From: Aureococcus anophagefferens
Lineage: Eukaryota; Sar; Pelagophyceae; Pelagomonadales; Pelagomonadaceae
Direction: 5' to 3'
NCBI RefSeq assembly: GCF_000186865.1
Contig: NW_008705573.1
Span: 2,373 to 66,372, forward strand
DNA length: 64,000 nucleotides
The position numbers and the translations under genes were made by a program. Shown here one piece after another: positions 45,601-55,654 of the stretch (its first letter is position 1; the number at the start of each line of letters is the position of its first letter). Under the pieces are notes generated by a model. That model ran no database searches and had not been told where the DNA came from. It was given only the letters and a program-made list of their open reading frames with translations.

Positions 45601-48562
45601 CCGCGACGAGGTCGCCGGCGGCGTCGAGGACGACGACGCCCGCGATCGCGTCGTCGTCGCCGGAGATCTTGACCGCGCCGCCGTCGCCCGTCGCCGCGAC
45701 GTTGCCGGCGAGCGTCGTGTTCCCGAGGCTCACGAATTCCGCGGGCGGCGCGACGAGGACGGCGCCCGCGTCGACCGCGGCGTCGTTGCGGAGGAAGCTC
45801 GTGCGCGACGTCGCGAGCGAGCTGGAGGTCGCGACGCTCGCCGCGCCGCCGCTCCCGAAGACGGCCGCGTTGCCGGCGAAGACGCAGTCCGTCGCGTTGA
45901 CGACCGAGAAATCCGTCGCGGCGAGCGCGGCCGCGTCCTCGGCGGTATTGTTCAAAAACGCCGTGTTCCGGAAAACGACTCTGGCGCCCTCGGACGTCTG
46001 GACGACGCCCGCGCCGTAGGTGCATTCGTTCGAGGAGAACGTCGCGTCGGTAATCGTCGCGACGCCGGACTTGAGAAGCAACGCGGGGCCGCCGACGCCG
46101 CCCGACACGGTCGTGCGGTTCGCGGCGAGCGCGGCGACCTGAAGCTCGATCGCGCCCGCGTCCCACTGCGTGTACGTGCCGAGGATGTCGACGTCCACGA
46201 GGCTCACGGCCCCGCCGCTGGAATAGAGGACCGCGGCGTAGTCGTACGCGAAGCACCGGTCGAAGGTCGCGTTCGCGAGGAACACGGAGTGCGGCTTGGA
46301 CGCGCTGATGCCCTCCGCGTCGACCATCGAGTCGGAGACGCGCAGGTCGACGGCGTCGAGCACCGCGTCCGCGCCGACGCTCACGATGCCCACGGACGCG
46401 CCGTCCTTGGCGCTCGACACGTTCCGGAGCGTCAGGAGCGCCGTTCTCTCCACGTACGCGAGCGCGCCCTCGGACGTGACCTGGTTCCCGACGGAGGCGA
46501 CGTCGCGGACGCGGCAGTCCGAGCCGACGGTGCAGTAGAGCGCTCCGCCGTACGTCGTCGCGCCGTCCGCGAGCGTCAAACCCTGGATCGTGGCCTCGCC
46601 GTAGTCCGAGACGTACACGTGAGCGCCGGCGGCCGACGTCGACCCGACGACGGCCGTCGTGCCGGACCCGTCGACGACGCCGTCCCTGATGAACGCGAAG
46701 CCTCCTTCGAACGCGCCGTCGTTGCCCGTCGCGGAGCTCTCGGCCAGCTTGACGGCGCTGGCGGCGTCGAGGTAGAGCGCGCCGCCCTGGTCCGCGACGT
46801 TCGCGTCCAAAACGACGCGAGTCAGGTTCGCGGACGCGGACGCGAGCGCCATCGCGCCGCCGGAGCTCGCCGCGCAGCCCGTCACGGAGGCGCCGCTCAC
46901 GAAGAGCGACGTACCGGTCAGCGCCGCGCCGCCGCCGAAGCCCTCGACCGCGGTCGCGTTCTCGACGACGAGGTCCGTCGCCGTCGCCGCGCAGCTCGTC
47001 AAGCTCAGGCACCCGCCGCCTTCCGTCGCCGCGGAGTTGACCGCCGTGACGGCGTGGAGCGAAACGTTCGCGTTCTGCGCGAAGAGGAACCCGCCGGTGG
47101 CGCCCGAGGACGCGTCGCTGACGGCGGAGCTCATCGACACATCCATCGTCTCGTCGATCTCGTCGCTCATGTACGCGTACACGACGCCGCCGTCGCCGAA
47201 GGCGTTGTTGTTGGCGAAGGTCGCGTCGGCGAGGTACGTCCCGACGGCGTCCCCCGTCAAGTAAGGAAAGTCCGAGGGGCAGAGCGTCGGGTTCGGGCTG
47301 TGGTACAGGAATCCCCCCGAGCCCGACGCGCCGTTCGTCGTCGCCACGAAATTCGATAGCTCCACGCGGCAGGCCGTCGCGAAGATGGCGCCGCCGTCCC
47401 CCTCCATCGCCACGTTGTTGGAAAACGTCACGGCGGCCGCGCGCGCGGCCTCGCGGACGCCGTCTCCGGCGTAGACGAGCCCGTAGTTCGAAGCGTAGAT
47501 CGCGCCGCCCGCGCCCGCGGCCTTGTTGCCGTCGAACGACGTGCCCGGCCGCAGCGTCAACGTGTCGGGCTGCTCGACGAAGAGGCCGCCGCCGTCGCCC
47601 GGCGCGACGTTCGACCGCACGGTCGTGTCCCCCAAGACGACCTCCTCCGAGTTGGGGCAGACGAAGAGGCCGCCGCCCTCGCCGCCCTCGGCGTTGTACT
47701 GGTAGTAGGCCCAGAAGGCCGAGACGCCCGCGGCGTTGCCGACGATGTCGCAGCCCCAGACGCGGAGTTTCTCGCCGCAGAAGTAGACGCCGCCGCCGTC
47801 GATCGAGTAGTCCCCGTCGTCAAAGTAGTCGTAGTAGGACCCGCCTCCCGCCGCCGCGCCCTCCGTGATGACGAGGTCGCGCAGCGTCAGCGAGCCCGCG
47901 GAGCTGAGGACCCGCGTCGTGCCGTTGTTCCCGCTGAGTTCGACGCCTGCCGCGCCGCGGAGCACCACGTCCGATTTGTTGTTCGAGAGCTCGATCTCGG
48001 AATCGAGCACGAGGCTCGCCGTGATCGTCACGTCCGCGCAGACGTCCGCGGCGACGACGGCCGCGAGTTCGTCGTAGGTCGCGGCTTCGTAGGACGTCCG
48101 GCCGCTCGGGCACGCGGAGGAGCAGCTCCCGCACGCGCGCGGGCACGCGTCCGCGATATCCGCGGCCTCGGATTCGTCGTAGAGGGCCGCGTACTTGCTC
48201 GCGTAGGCCTCGCAGTCCCAGCGCTCGTGGTCGGCGCACGTCAGCCCCTGGGCGTCGACGAACGTCGCGTCGTCCACGCAGGTGTCGTCGGTGTCTTCGA
48301 ACGGGTCCCCCTTCGTGGGCGCGGCCGCGTCCGTCGCCGTCGGAGCGCTCATCGCGCTCGTCGCCGTTGGAGCGGCCGTCGCGGTTGTCGCGGTCGGCGC
48401 CGCGGTCGCGCTCGTCACGGTCGGCGCCGCGGTCGCGGTTGTCGCGGTTGGCGCAGCCGCGATCGCCTCGGTGGTTGGCGCCATCGTCTCGTTGCTGTCG
48501 TAGTAGTACTCCTCCGAGAGGACGGCCCTGGCCAGCGCGGCCAGCAACAAGCGGCTGAACAT
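42632..48562 (-). CDS. Giant secreted/membrane beta-helix protein with multi-TM C-terminus
   Basis: Three exons (48562-44418, 44241-44109, 43975-42632) give ~1,873 residues. Order: signal peptide (MFSRLLLAALARAVLS); Thr/Ala/Pro 9-residue repeats; a Cys-rich ShK-like stretch (WDCEAYASKYAAL...CPRACGSC); ~900 residues of right-handed parallel beta-helix repeats of polymorphic outer-membrane-protein type (GGGVYFCGE, GGGLFVEQPD, GGAIYASNYG, GGALYLDAAS); Cys-rich GCC2/GCC3- and EGF-like modules (GVCTLCPRGKVSFEPTDSCHTCPD; CALCKRDYYL). About eight transmembrane segments and an acidic tail follow. It is likely a surface adhesin or receptor. The start at 48562 is set by the signal peptide. Both introns look like inserted introners. 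Confidence 0.88.
43976..44108 (-). mobile_element. Introner-like element b: 133-nt intron with 13-bp TIRs
   Basis: Read on the minus strand it starts with target-derived GTCTCCAAC. CTGTGTGGAAATC and GATTTCCACACAG are perfect 13-bp inverted repeats bounding the element. The acceptor CAG is followed by GTTTCTAAC, a duplicate of the target with two changes. Removal joins TT to VSNVIFASLF. The core GACTTCGATTTGGCCGAGCT is shared with element a. Confidence 0.92.
44242..44417 (-). mobile_element. Introner-like element a: 176-nt intron with TIRs
   Basis: Donor GTACAG at 44417; inverted repeats CTGTGTGGAAATC and GATTCCACACAG (one base shorter); acceptor CAG|GTACAC. GTACA is repeated at both ends. 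Removal joins LVM-YTVLPIVGLALLFG in frame. The internal CGTCCAAAAGTCAGCC and GACTTCGATTTGGCCGAGCT cores match element b. Confidence 0.92.
48328..48465 (-). repeat. 27-bp tandem repeats encoding APTATTATA
   Basis: About five units of nine residues (APTATTATA, APTVTSATA, APTATTATA, APTATSAMS, APTATDAA) just after the signal peptide of the giant surface protein. Probably an O-glycosylated spacer. Confidence 0.85.
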
Positions 48563-48657
48563 ACTCGCGTCGCCGACAGCGTCGGGGGAGCTAGAGCGCG
48601 GCTGCCATTGCTCCAGGGAGCTCCTCCCTGCAGAACACTCGGCCTCACTCTTCACCA

Positions 48658-49752
48658 TTAGCCCGGCTCGCCCATCCCCAGCTCCGCGGCGGCCGCGCGC
48701 AGCTCGTCGGTCGTCGGGTGGCCCACGGTGCCCGCGAGCTGCGCCGTCGCGCGCGCGAGGTCGTCCTCCGACGCGTCGTCGGCGCCGGCGAGGAGCGCGG
48801 ACGCGAGCTCGATGCGCGCGCGGCGCTCCTTGGCCGAGTTCGGCCGGTCGCCGGTCGTGTCGTTCGTGAGGCTCGACCAGTCCTCGCCCGTCTGCCAGTC
48901 GTCGCCGGGCGTCGGCTCCATGGACGCTAGCGGCCGCCGCCGCCGCGAGCCCGCGAGCTCGAGCGCCTCGCGCACTCGCGCGAGCGTCTTCTCGTCCAGG
49001 TGCACGTCGACGTCGCGCGCGGGCCGCGCCGCGAGCTCGCGCGCCGAGTCGCCGTAGCGCCAGCGGCCGCCGACGTGCGCGAGCTGCGGCAGGTCCGGGT
49101 CCGCGCCGGCCTCGACGAGGGCCGTCGCGCAGCGCGGCCGGCCCTCGTAGACGCACGTGTGCAGCGGCCGCTGGCCCGCGTGGTCGACGAGGTTCGGGTC
49201 CGCCCCGAGGCGCAGCAGGAGGCGCACGATCTCGTCGCTCTGGGCCTACCGAGAGCGACAGGGTTTCGAGGCCTCGGGCGCGAAACACGCGTGGACGCTG
49301 CTCCGCGCCGAGATGATCGCGCAGCCCAGCGGCGACATGCCGAAGGTGTCCGCGGGGAGGTACAGCGCGTTGACGCACGCGGTGCCCCTCCGCCGCCGGA
49401 GCTCGATGACCATGGCCTGCTCGCATTTGCTGACGTCGTCCTGGTAGTTCGTCGCGCGCTTGATCGCCGTGAAAAACGCGCGGCCGTAGTCGTCGGCCTC
49501 GCTGTAGACGGCGCCCGGCCGGCAGCTCGCATCCGCGACGCGGGGCCCGCGCGGCTCCGCGAGCGCGGGCAGCAGCTGGCAGTGCGGCACGAGCAGCCAG
49601 CGCGGCGCCTCGGCGGCGGTGAAGGGCAGCCGCGGCGCGGGCGCCTCGGGAGCTCCGGCCGGCGCCGGCGCCTCGGCCGGCGCCTCAGCGGCGGCAGCCT
49701 CGTCCGGCGGCATCTCGACCGGCAGCTGCCGGCGGATGTAGTTTTTCATCAT
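48658..49752 (-). CDS. Ankyrin-repeat protein
   Basis: Exons 49752-49309 and 49245-48658 give 343 residues. The N-terminal part is Ala/Pro/Glu-rich. Ankyrin repeats follow: FGMSPLGCAIISA|QSDEIVRLLLRLGADPNLVD and HAGQRPLHTCVYEGRPRCATALVEAGADPDLP. The C-terminus is acidic and helical (ARIELASALLAGADDASEDDLARA). The upstream part contains FTAIKRATNYQDDVSKCEQAMVIELRRRRGTACVNALYLP, possibly a degenerate repeat. It likely acts as a protein-interaction scaffold. The stop lies 96 bp upstream of the next gene's start on the same strand. Confidence 0.75.
49246..49308 (-). other. Intron, 63 nt, GC-AG, imperfect flanking duplication
   Basis: Donor TCG|GCGCGGAGC at 49308, acceptor CGGTAG|GCCCAGAGC at 49246. 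The nine bases after each junction match 7/9, as expected of an eroded target duplication. It restores an ankyrin helix (CAIISA-QSDEIVRLLL). A GT donor 12 nt downstream also keeps the frame but adds four residues. Confidence 0.65.
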
Positions 49753-49916
49753 TGGGCATGGCCAAGGCGCATTGATGCCCATTCTATCGCAATGAGGCAG
49801 CCCAGATCAAGCCCATAAGCGCCGGTTGAGGCACACGTTGAACCGATGGAGCCGAGGTGTTGAGTTTTCAGAGAAGTGTGATGCGGGCCGCATCGCGGTG
49901 CTGCAGCAGTGAGGTC

Positions 49917-50011
49917 TGAGCCGCAGATAGCCTCCGCGGCTTCTAGCAGCAGCGCGGCAAGAGCTGCAGATAGCCGCCGCGGCGCGACACGAGCTGCAGA
50001 TAGCCACCGCA
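49917..50011. repeat. Three imperfect GAGCTGCAGATAGCC repeats
   Basis: GAGC(T/C)GCAGATAGCCxCCGC occurs at about 49917, 49960 and 49990, immediately upstream of the ABC transporter ATG (50040). It may be a promoter repeat; function not shown. Confidence 0.8.
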
Positions 50012-50039
50012 GTTTTGTAACACGAAACGCGGCAGCGCG

Positions 50040-53000
50040 ATGAAGGCGCCGCGCTACGAGGCCGCGGCGCAGCGCAACATCGAGGAGCAGGCGTCGTGGC
50101 TGTCCTACGCGCTCATGTGGTACGCGAACCCGGTGCTGCGCCTCGGCGCGTCGCGGCGGCTCGAGGAGCGCGACCGCGTCGCGCTCGCGGCGGTCGACGA
50201 CCCCGCGCGCGTCCGCGCGGCGTTCGAGGCGCACTGGCGGCGCCTCGGCGCGTCCGCGAGCCTGCGGGCGACGCTCTGGGCCCAGTTCCGGCGGCGCCTC
50301 ATCGCGGGCTTCGTCGGGTCCATCTTCTTCGTCCTTTTGACCATCGCGGCGCCGCTGACGATCCGCGCGCTCGTCGCGCACGTCGCGCGCGGCCGCGCGG
50401 CGACGTCGCGGCGCGCGTACGTCGGCCGGGGCCTCGGCCTCGTCGCGGCGCTCACGGCGATCCAGCTCGTCGACGCCGTCGTGCGCGCGCACACCATGTA
50501 CCACGTGAAGCGCGTCGGCATCGCCTGGCAGTCGGCGATGATGGGCGCGATCTTCCGCCGGTGCCTCGCGCTCCGGGGCGGCGCGGCGACGGGCCGGCTC
50601 GTCGCGCTCGCGTCGACGGACAGCAGCCGCTGGCCCGACTCCATGCCCGCGCTGCTCAACGCCGTGCTCCTGCCCTTCTGGCTCGCGTTCATCCTGTGCG
50701 CGGTCGCGGTCTGGGTCGGCGTCGCCGAGGCGCTCGCGGGCGTCGTCGCCGCGTGCGCGCTCGTGCTCCCCGTGAAGCGCTGCGGCGACGCCATGCGCCG
50801 CGCCCAGAAGGCCAAGTCCGAGGCGGCGGACGCGCGCCTCAAGCGGTCGCGCGAGCTCGTGAGCGGCATTCGGGCCGCGAAGCTCATGGGCTGGGAGGCG
50901 AGCTTCGTCGACGAGATCCGCGGCACGCGGGCCGTGGAGGAGCGGCGGCTCCGCGACTTTTGGATGAACTTCTCGGCGGCGACGGCCATCTCGAGCCTCG
51001 CGGCCGTCGCGAGCCTGCTCGCGTCGACGGCCGCGAGCGTCCTCGTCCGCGGGCGGCCGCTCGGCCTCGCGGACACGTTCCTCGCCGTGTCGCTCTACAA
51101 GATCCTCGCCGGCCACGTCATGGAGGCGGCGAACTCGGCCGCGACCATCGCGCAGCTCCGCGTCGCCTTCAAGCGCTTCGACGACTTCGCGGCGCTCGCG
51201 GCGGAGGACGTCGTCGCGCCGCCGACGCCGCCGCCGCCGGGCGCGGACGCGGACGTGCTCGCGGCCGTCTCCGGCGACTTCGGCTGGGACGACCACGCCG
51301 TGCTCCGCGGCTGCGACGTCGCGCTCCGGCGCGGGTCGCTGACCGTCGTCTGCGGCGCCGTCGGCGCCGGCAAGTCGACGCTCCTCGCGGCGTGTTTGGG
51401 CGAGTGCCGCGGCGGGTCGGCCTGGCGGCGGCCGGCGTGCACGACGGCGCTCGTCGCCCAGGCGCCCCTCGTCTGGGGCGCGACGGTGCGGGCGAACATC
51501 GCGTTCTTCGCCGCGGGCGCCGTCGACGACGCGCGGCTCGCCGCGGCCGTCGCCGCGGCGGCGCTCGGCCCGGACCTCGACATCTGGCCCGCGGGCCTCG
51601 AGACCGAGGTCGGCGCGCGGGGCATCACGATCTCCGGCGGCCAGAAGGCGCGCATCGCCGTCGCCCGGGCGCACTACGCGGCCGCGGACCTCTCCGTCTA
51701 CGACGACCCGCTGAGCGCCGTCGACGTCCACGTCGCGCGCAAGCTCTGGGAGGCCATCGTCGGCGCGCCCGGCGCGCGGCTCGTCGCGACGCAGCAGGTC
51801 CACCTCCTCGACGACCGCGTCGACGAGATTTTGTTCCTCGTCGGCGGCCGCGTCGCGGAGCGCGGACCGCTCGCCGATCTCCTCGCCAAAAACGGCGGCT
51901 TCGCGAAGCTCTACCGGTCGTCGCGCGACGCGCCTCGATCGCCGCACGCGGAGGAGCGCAAGGAGGCCGACGCGCCACCGCCGCCGCCGGAGAAGAAGAA
52001 GGACCCGGGCGCGCCCGCGCCGTCGGGCGTGCTCGTCCGGGAGGAGCGGAGGCACCGGGGCGCCGTCCGCGCGTCGACGCTCGCCGCCTACGTCACCAAC
52101 GGCCGCCCGCCGGCCGTGGGCCCCGCCGCCGTCGCGCTCTTCTTCCTCCTCGTCGCGCTGGACCGGTTCCAGGAGTGGTACCTCGGCCGCTGGGCGAGCC
52201 GGCGGTCCGCGACGCGCGGCGCCGCGCTCTTCGGCAGCGCGTTCGCGACCTACGGCGTCGTCGCGGCGTCGCTCGCCCTGGCCATCGCCGCGCGCGGCGT
52301 CGCCTGGACGCTCTTCGCCTGCACGGCGTCGTCGAGCCTCCACGAGCGGGCCGTGCGCCGCGTGTCGCGCGCGCCGCTCTCGTGGTTCGACGCGACGCCC
52401 GTCGGCCGCGTGCTCTCGCGGCTCGCGCAGGACGTCGACGACTGCGACTTCCAGCGTCCTGTGGCCGTGACGATTTTCGAGAGATTTCGGCTGGGAAAAC
52501 GATGAAAAATTGTTACCGTCATGCTTGGTAGGCGACTTCCAGCTGCCGAAGGCCCTCGACAAGGCCCTACTGCTGACGCTCCAGTGCGCGAGCGGCGTGC
52601 TGCTCGCCATCTTCGCGAGCCCCTGGTTCGCGCTCGCCGTGCCGCCGATCTTCTACTGCTTCTACGCGACGAACCAGGCGTTCCGGCAAGTGTCCCGCGA
52701 GACCCAGCGGCTCAAGACGACGGCCCTCGCGCCCTGCCTCTCGGCCCTCGAGCAGTCCCTCGGCGGCCTCGGCACGATCCGCGCGTTCGCCGCGGCGGAC
52801 CGCCTCGACGACGCGTTCCTCGACTCGCTCGGCGCGCTGACGTCGTGGTGCTGGCTCAAGCTCCTGCTGGACCAGTGGCTCCTCATCCGCTTGACATCTC
52901 TCTCCTCTCTCATCGTCTCTGCCTTCGCGCTCGCGGTCGTTTTGGGAGACGTCGACCCCGTGCTCGCGGGCTTGGCGCTGTCGCAAACCGTGCTCCTCAC

Positions 53001-53880
53001 GCAGGACTCGCGCTTCGCCGTGCGCTTCGCGACGCTCGCCGAGGCGAAGCTCAACGCCGTGGACCGCCTCCTCGACTACGGCGACGACCTGCCCCAGGAG
53101 CGCGGCGCCGTCGGCGCGCGCGACGGCGACCTGCCCGCACGCGGCGACGGCGGCTGGCCCGCGGCCGCGCTCGAGTGCGTCGCGCTCCGCGTGCGCTACC
53201 GCGTCGACCTCAACCCGGCGCTCGACGGCGTGAGCTTCGCCGTGCCCGCGGGCGCGTTCCTCGGCGTCTGCGGGCGCACGGGGTCGGGCAAGTCGACGCT
53301 CGGCCTCGCGCTCTTCCGACTCGCGGAGGCCGAGGGCGGCCGCGTGCTCCTCGGGGGCGTCGACGTCGCCACGGTGGGCCTCGACGCGCTCCGGGCGCGC
53401 CTGGCCGCCGTGCCCCAGGACCCGCAGCTCTTCGAGGGCACGCTCCGGTCCAACGTCGACCCCTTTGGGCGCTTCGACGACGACGCGGTCGCCGCGGCGC
53501 TGCGGAAGGCCAGGTGCGCGTTCTTCGACGGCGACTTAGACGCGCGCGTCAGCGAGGGCGGCGCGAACCTCTCCTGCGGCGAGCGCCAGCTCCTCTGCTT
53601 CGCGCGCGTCCTGTTGCGGTCCGCGTGCGTCGTACTCCTGGACGAGGCGACGAGCTCCATCGACGCGGACGCGGACGCGCAGGTCCAGGCGGTCATCCGC
53701 GCCGAGATCCGCGGCCGGTCGACCATGGTCGTCATCGCCCACCGCATCAAGACCATCCGCCACGCGGACCTCGTCCTCGTCCTCGGCGACGGCCGCGTCG
53801 CCGAGTTCGGCGCGCCCGCGGACCTCGAGGCCGCGGGCGGCCACTTCGCCTCGCTCTGCGCGTCGTCGGCGCTGGGGTAG
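50040..53880 (+). CDS. ABCC-type full ABC transporter
   Basis: Exons 50040-52443 and 52532-53880 give 1,250 residues arranged TMD1-NBD1-TMD2-NBD2. NBD1: Walker A GAVGAGKST, signature ISGGQKARIAVARA, Walker B LSVYDDPLSAVD. TMD2 begins after a charged linker and contains LSWFDATPVGRVLSRLAQDVDDCDFQ|LPKALDK. NBD2: GRTGSGKST, signature degenerated to LSCGERQLLCFARVLL, Walker B CVVLLDEATSSIDAD, then AHRIKTI. The DPLSAVD / DEATSSID pair and linker layout are MRP (ABCC)-like, exporting organic anions or glutathione conjugates. There is no TMD0, so it is a short MRP. NBD1 lacks the usual catalytic Glu (Asp instead), as is common in ABCC. Confidence 0.93.
52444..52531 (+). mobile_element. Introner-like insertion: 88-nt GC-AG intron with 11-bp duplication
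   Basis: GCGACTTCCAG is repeated exactly at 52444-52454 and 52532-52542. Splicing GC...GGTAG gives DVDDCDFQ-LPKALDK, the expected ABCC sequence. The interior is AT-richer (GATGAAAAATTGTTACC). A GT donor at 52456 with the same acceptor would keep frame but insert RDFQ. Confidence 0.82.
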
Positions 53881-53959
53881 CCTGTTTTTATATAGTCGCT
53901 TTTTAACTTCGTCGTACCATTACTATCCCGTTGTCTAAGGATACAGACCGCGAACTTGA

Positions 53960-54060
53960 AGGTCGGCGCGGAGAGGAACCCGGCGAGGCCAAGCACGACT
54001 CGACCGCCGCGCAAGCGCTGCATCTCGGGCTCGGGCGACGACGCGGCGTGAAGACTTAGG
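53960..54060 (-). other. Conserved tail tract downstream of copy B
   Basis: Homologous to the other MYND-copy tails. Here it reads MQRLRGGRVVLGLAGFLSAPTFKFAVC in a frame different from the gene. It diverges beyond ~53960. Confidence 0.7.
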
Positions 54061-55113
54061 CTATACTTGCGCGTCGAGGTGCGCGAGAAACTCGATGGCT
54101 TTCTCGTCGCCCTTGGCAGCGGCGCGCTCGAACCAGTATCTGGCTTTGCCGAGGTCGACTTCCGTGCCGTCTCCGTCCCTGTAACAAACGCCAAGGCAAA
54201 TCTCTCCGGGGGTATATCCTTGATTCGCCGCGAGCGCGTAGTACCGGGACATCTCTTCAAATCTCTTCTCGGAGTAAAGTAAAATGCCTAAATTGCATTG
54301 CGCGACCGCGTCGCCCCGATCTGCGGCCATGCGACACAGCTGCATCGCCTTCTTCTTGTCCAACTTGACGCCACTTCCACGCTCGTACGATAGCGCAAGG
54401 TGTCTCATTGCTTGCACATCTCCGAGCTCCACGGCGCGCCGGTAGATCTTCGCGGCTTTCTTATCGGATTTCACGAAGCTGTAGTGACCGCAGCGGTACG
54501 CGTCTCCCAAAAACGTAATCGCTTCCGGCACCTCGTTCTCCACATGGCGGCGAAGCTGCGCGAGTTCTTCCGCATTGGTCGTTGGGCACGGTATACGACA
54601 GAGGGGACACGCGTCGGTGCCGATCTTGTCCTGGCACGAGCAGCAGACCCTCCGGCAGCAACAGACGAGAAACACGTTGTCCGCATTCACGTCCCACTCC
54701 TCGAGACAGATCGGGCACCGCCCTCCAAACCGCGCCGACGCCGGCACCGGCTCCGGGTTCGCCTCGCGTCGCACGCGGGCCGCCTCGTGTTCCGCCGCGA
54801 TGCGCGCGCGGACCTCGTCGGCGTGCGACCGCGGCGCGGGGCCGTAGAACACGTCCCGCGGCGGCGACGGCGGGGGCGTAGGTGCTTCCGCCCGCGCCGC
54901 CTCCGCGGCCTGGGCCTTCTTGCAGACCTTTCGGTGGCCCCGGTCGCGCCAGTCGATGCGTTGACAATCCGTCGAACAGTAGGCCGTCGTGCCGCACCCT
55001 TGGCACGCCTTGGCTTTGTCGGCGCCGCAGATCGTGCATATGTTGAGCGCCAGCTTTGTACGAGTTTTTCGCGCCTCGTACTCTCGCTTCTTCTTGATCA
55101 GTTCCGGGTCCAT
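54061..55113 (-). CDS. MYND-RING-Sel1 protein, array copy B
   Basis: 350 residues from ATG 55113. The MYND variant is CTICGADKAKACQGCG. RING-like finger: CPICLEEWDVNADNVFLVCCCRRVCCSCQDKIGTDACPLC. Sel1 repeats begin AAKIYRRAVELGDVQAMRHLALSYERGSG. It has the same MDPELIKKKREYEARK start as A, C, D and E. First (leftmost) of five head-to-tail copies. Its promoter region extends further (GGTTTTGAGCGATTTTGC motif ~290 bp upstream at 55399-55416) than in C-F. Confidence 0.9.
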   Translation of the reverse strand: MDPELIKKKREYEARKTRTKLALNICTICGADKAKACQGCGTTAYCSTDCQRIDWRDRGHRKVCKKAQAAEAARAEAPTPPPSPPRDVFYGPAPRSHADEVRARIAAEHEAARVRREANPEPVPASARFGGRCPICLEEWDVNADNVFLVCCCRRVCCSCQDKIGTDACPLCRIPCPTTNAEELAQLRRHVENEVPEAITFLGDAYRCGHYSFVKSDKKAAKIYRRAVELGDVQAMRHLALSYERGSGVKLDKKKAMQLCRMAADRGDAVAQCNLGILLYSEKRFEEMSRYYALAANQGYTPGEICLGVCYRDGDGTEVDLGKARYWFERAAAKGDEKAIEFLAHLDAQV

Positions 55114-55440
55114 GATCTCGACGCTCCTATTCAACCACCTCGTCTATCGTCACTGGGCTCGCAAAGGCAAAATCGGAGACGACGGCGACGAGATGCGCTT
55201 TCTCGGTGACGTGGGTGGCGATGTGGCGTCGGCGACGGCCTCTTCGGAGGAGCTGCGCTGGGTCACATGGCCGCTGGCTTAGGCGTGGTATGGGGCACTA
55301 GGCCGATCCTCCCGATCGTGCTCCCGCTCCCCGCTCCACTACCCTAGCCCTTCCCTTTGATCCTCCCTCCCTTCGATTCCTCCCTGCGCCGCGGCTAAGC
55401 AAAATCGCTCAAAACCTGACGCCAGGGCTAAGCCCACCCC
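55114..55440 (-). promoter_or_regulatory. Upstream region of copy B
   Basis: Read on the minus strand it contains GGTTTTGAGCGATTTTGC TTAGCCGCGG (55416-55391 region) and, nearer the ATG, a second GATTTTGCCTTTGCG. Both blocks recur upstream of other copies. No separate gene seen. Confidence 0.6.
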
Positions 55441-55449
55441 GAGAGCATC

Positions 55450-55654
55450 GCGCTCATGTCGGTCTCCATGCCCCCCTCGGCGGCGGCGGTGTCCTTGCGC
55501 CAGGCGGGCTTGGCGTACAGGAACGCCAGGCACCAGACCGCGAAGGTCGGCGCGGAGAGAACGCGGCGACGACGAGGCCGAGGCCAAGCGCGACTCGCCC
55601 GCGCGCAAGCGCAGCATCTCGGGCTCGGGCGACGACGCGGCGTGAATACTTAGG
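55450..55654 (-). other. Conserved tail tract downstream of copy C
   Basis: Encodes LSAPTFAVWCLAFLYAKPAWRKD, then EGGMETDMSAM, after a one-base deletion relative to D-F that breaks continuity with the upstream VVAAF segment. It is out of frame with copy C. Confidence 0.75.

Noticed and set aside
49749..52610. 953-codon frame antisense to the ABC transporter
   Set aside because: No family wording; Walker motifs and signatures are on the plus strand.
53196..54260. 354-codon minus frame overlapping NBD2
   Set aside because: It joins shifted frames of MYND copy B, its tail and antisense NBD2; only the short hydrophobic tail segment is of interest.
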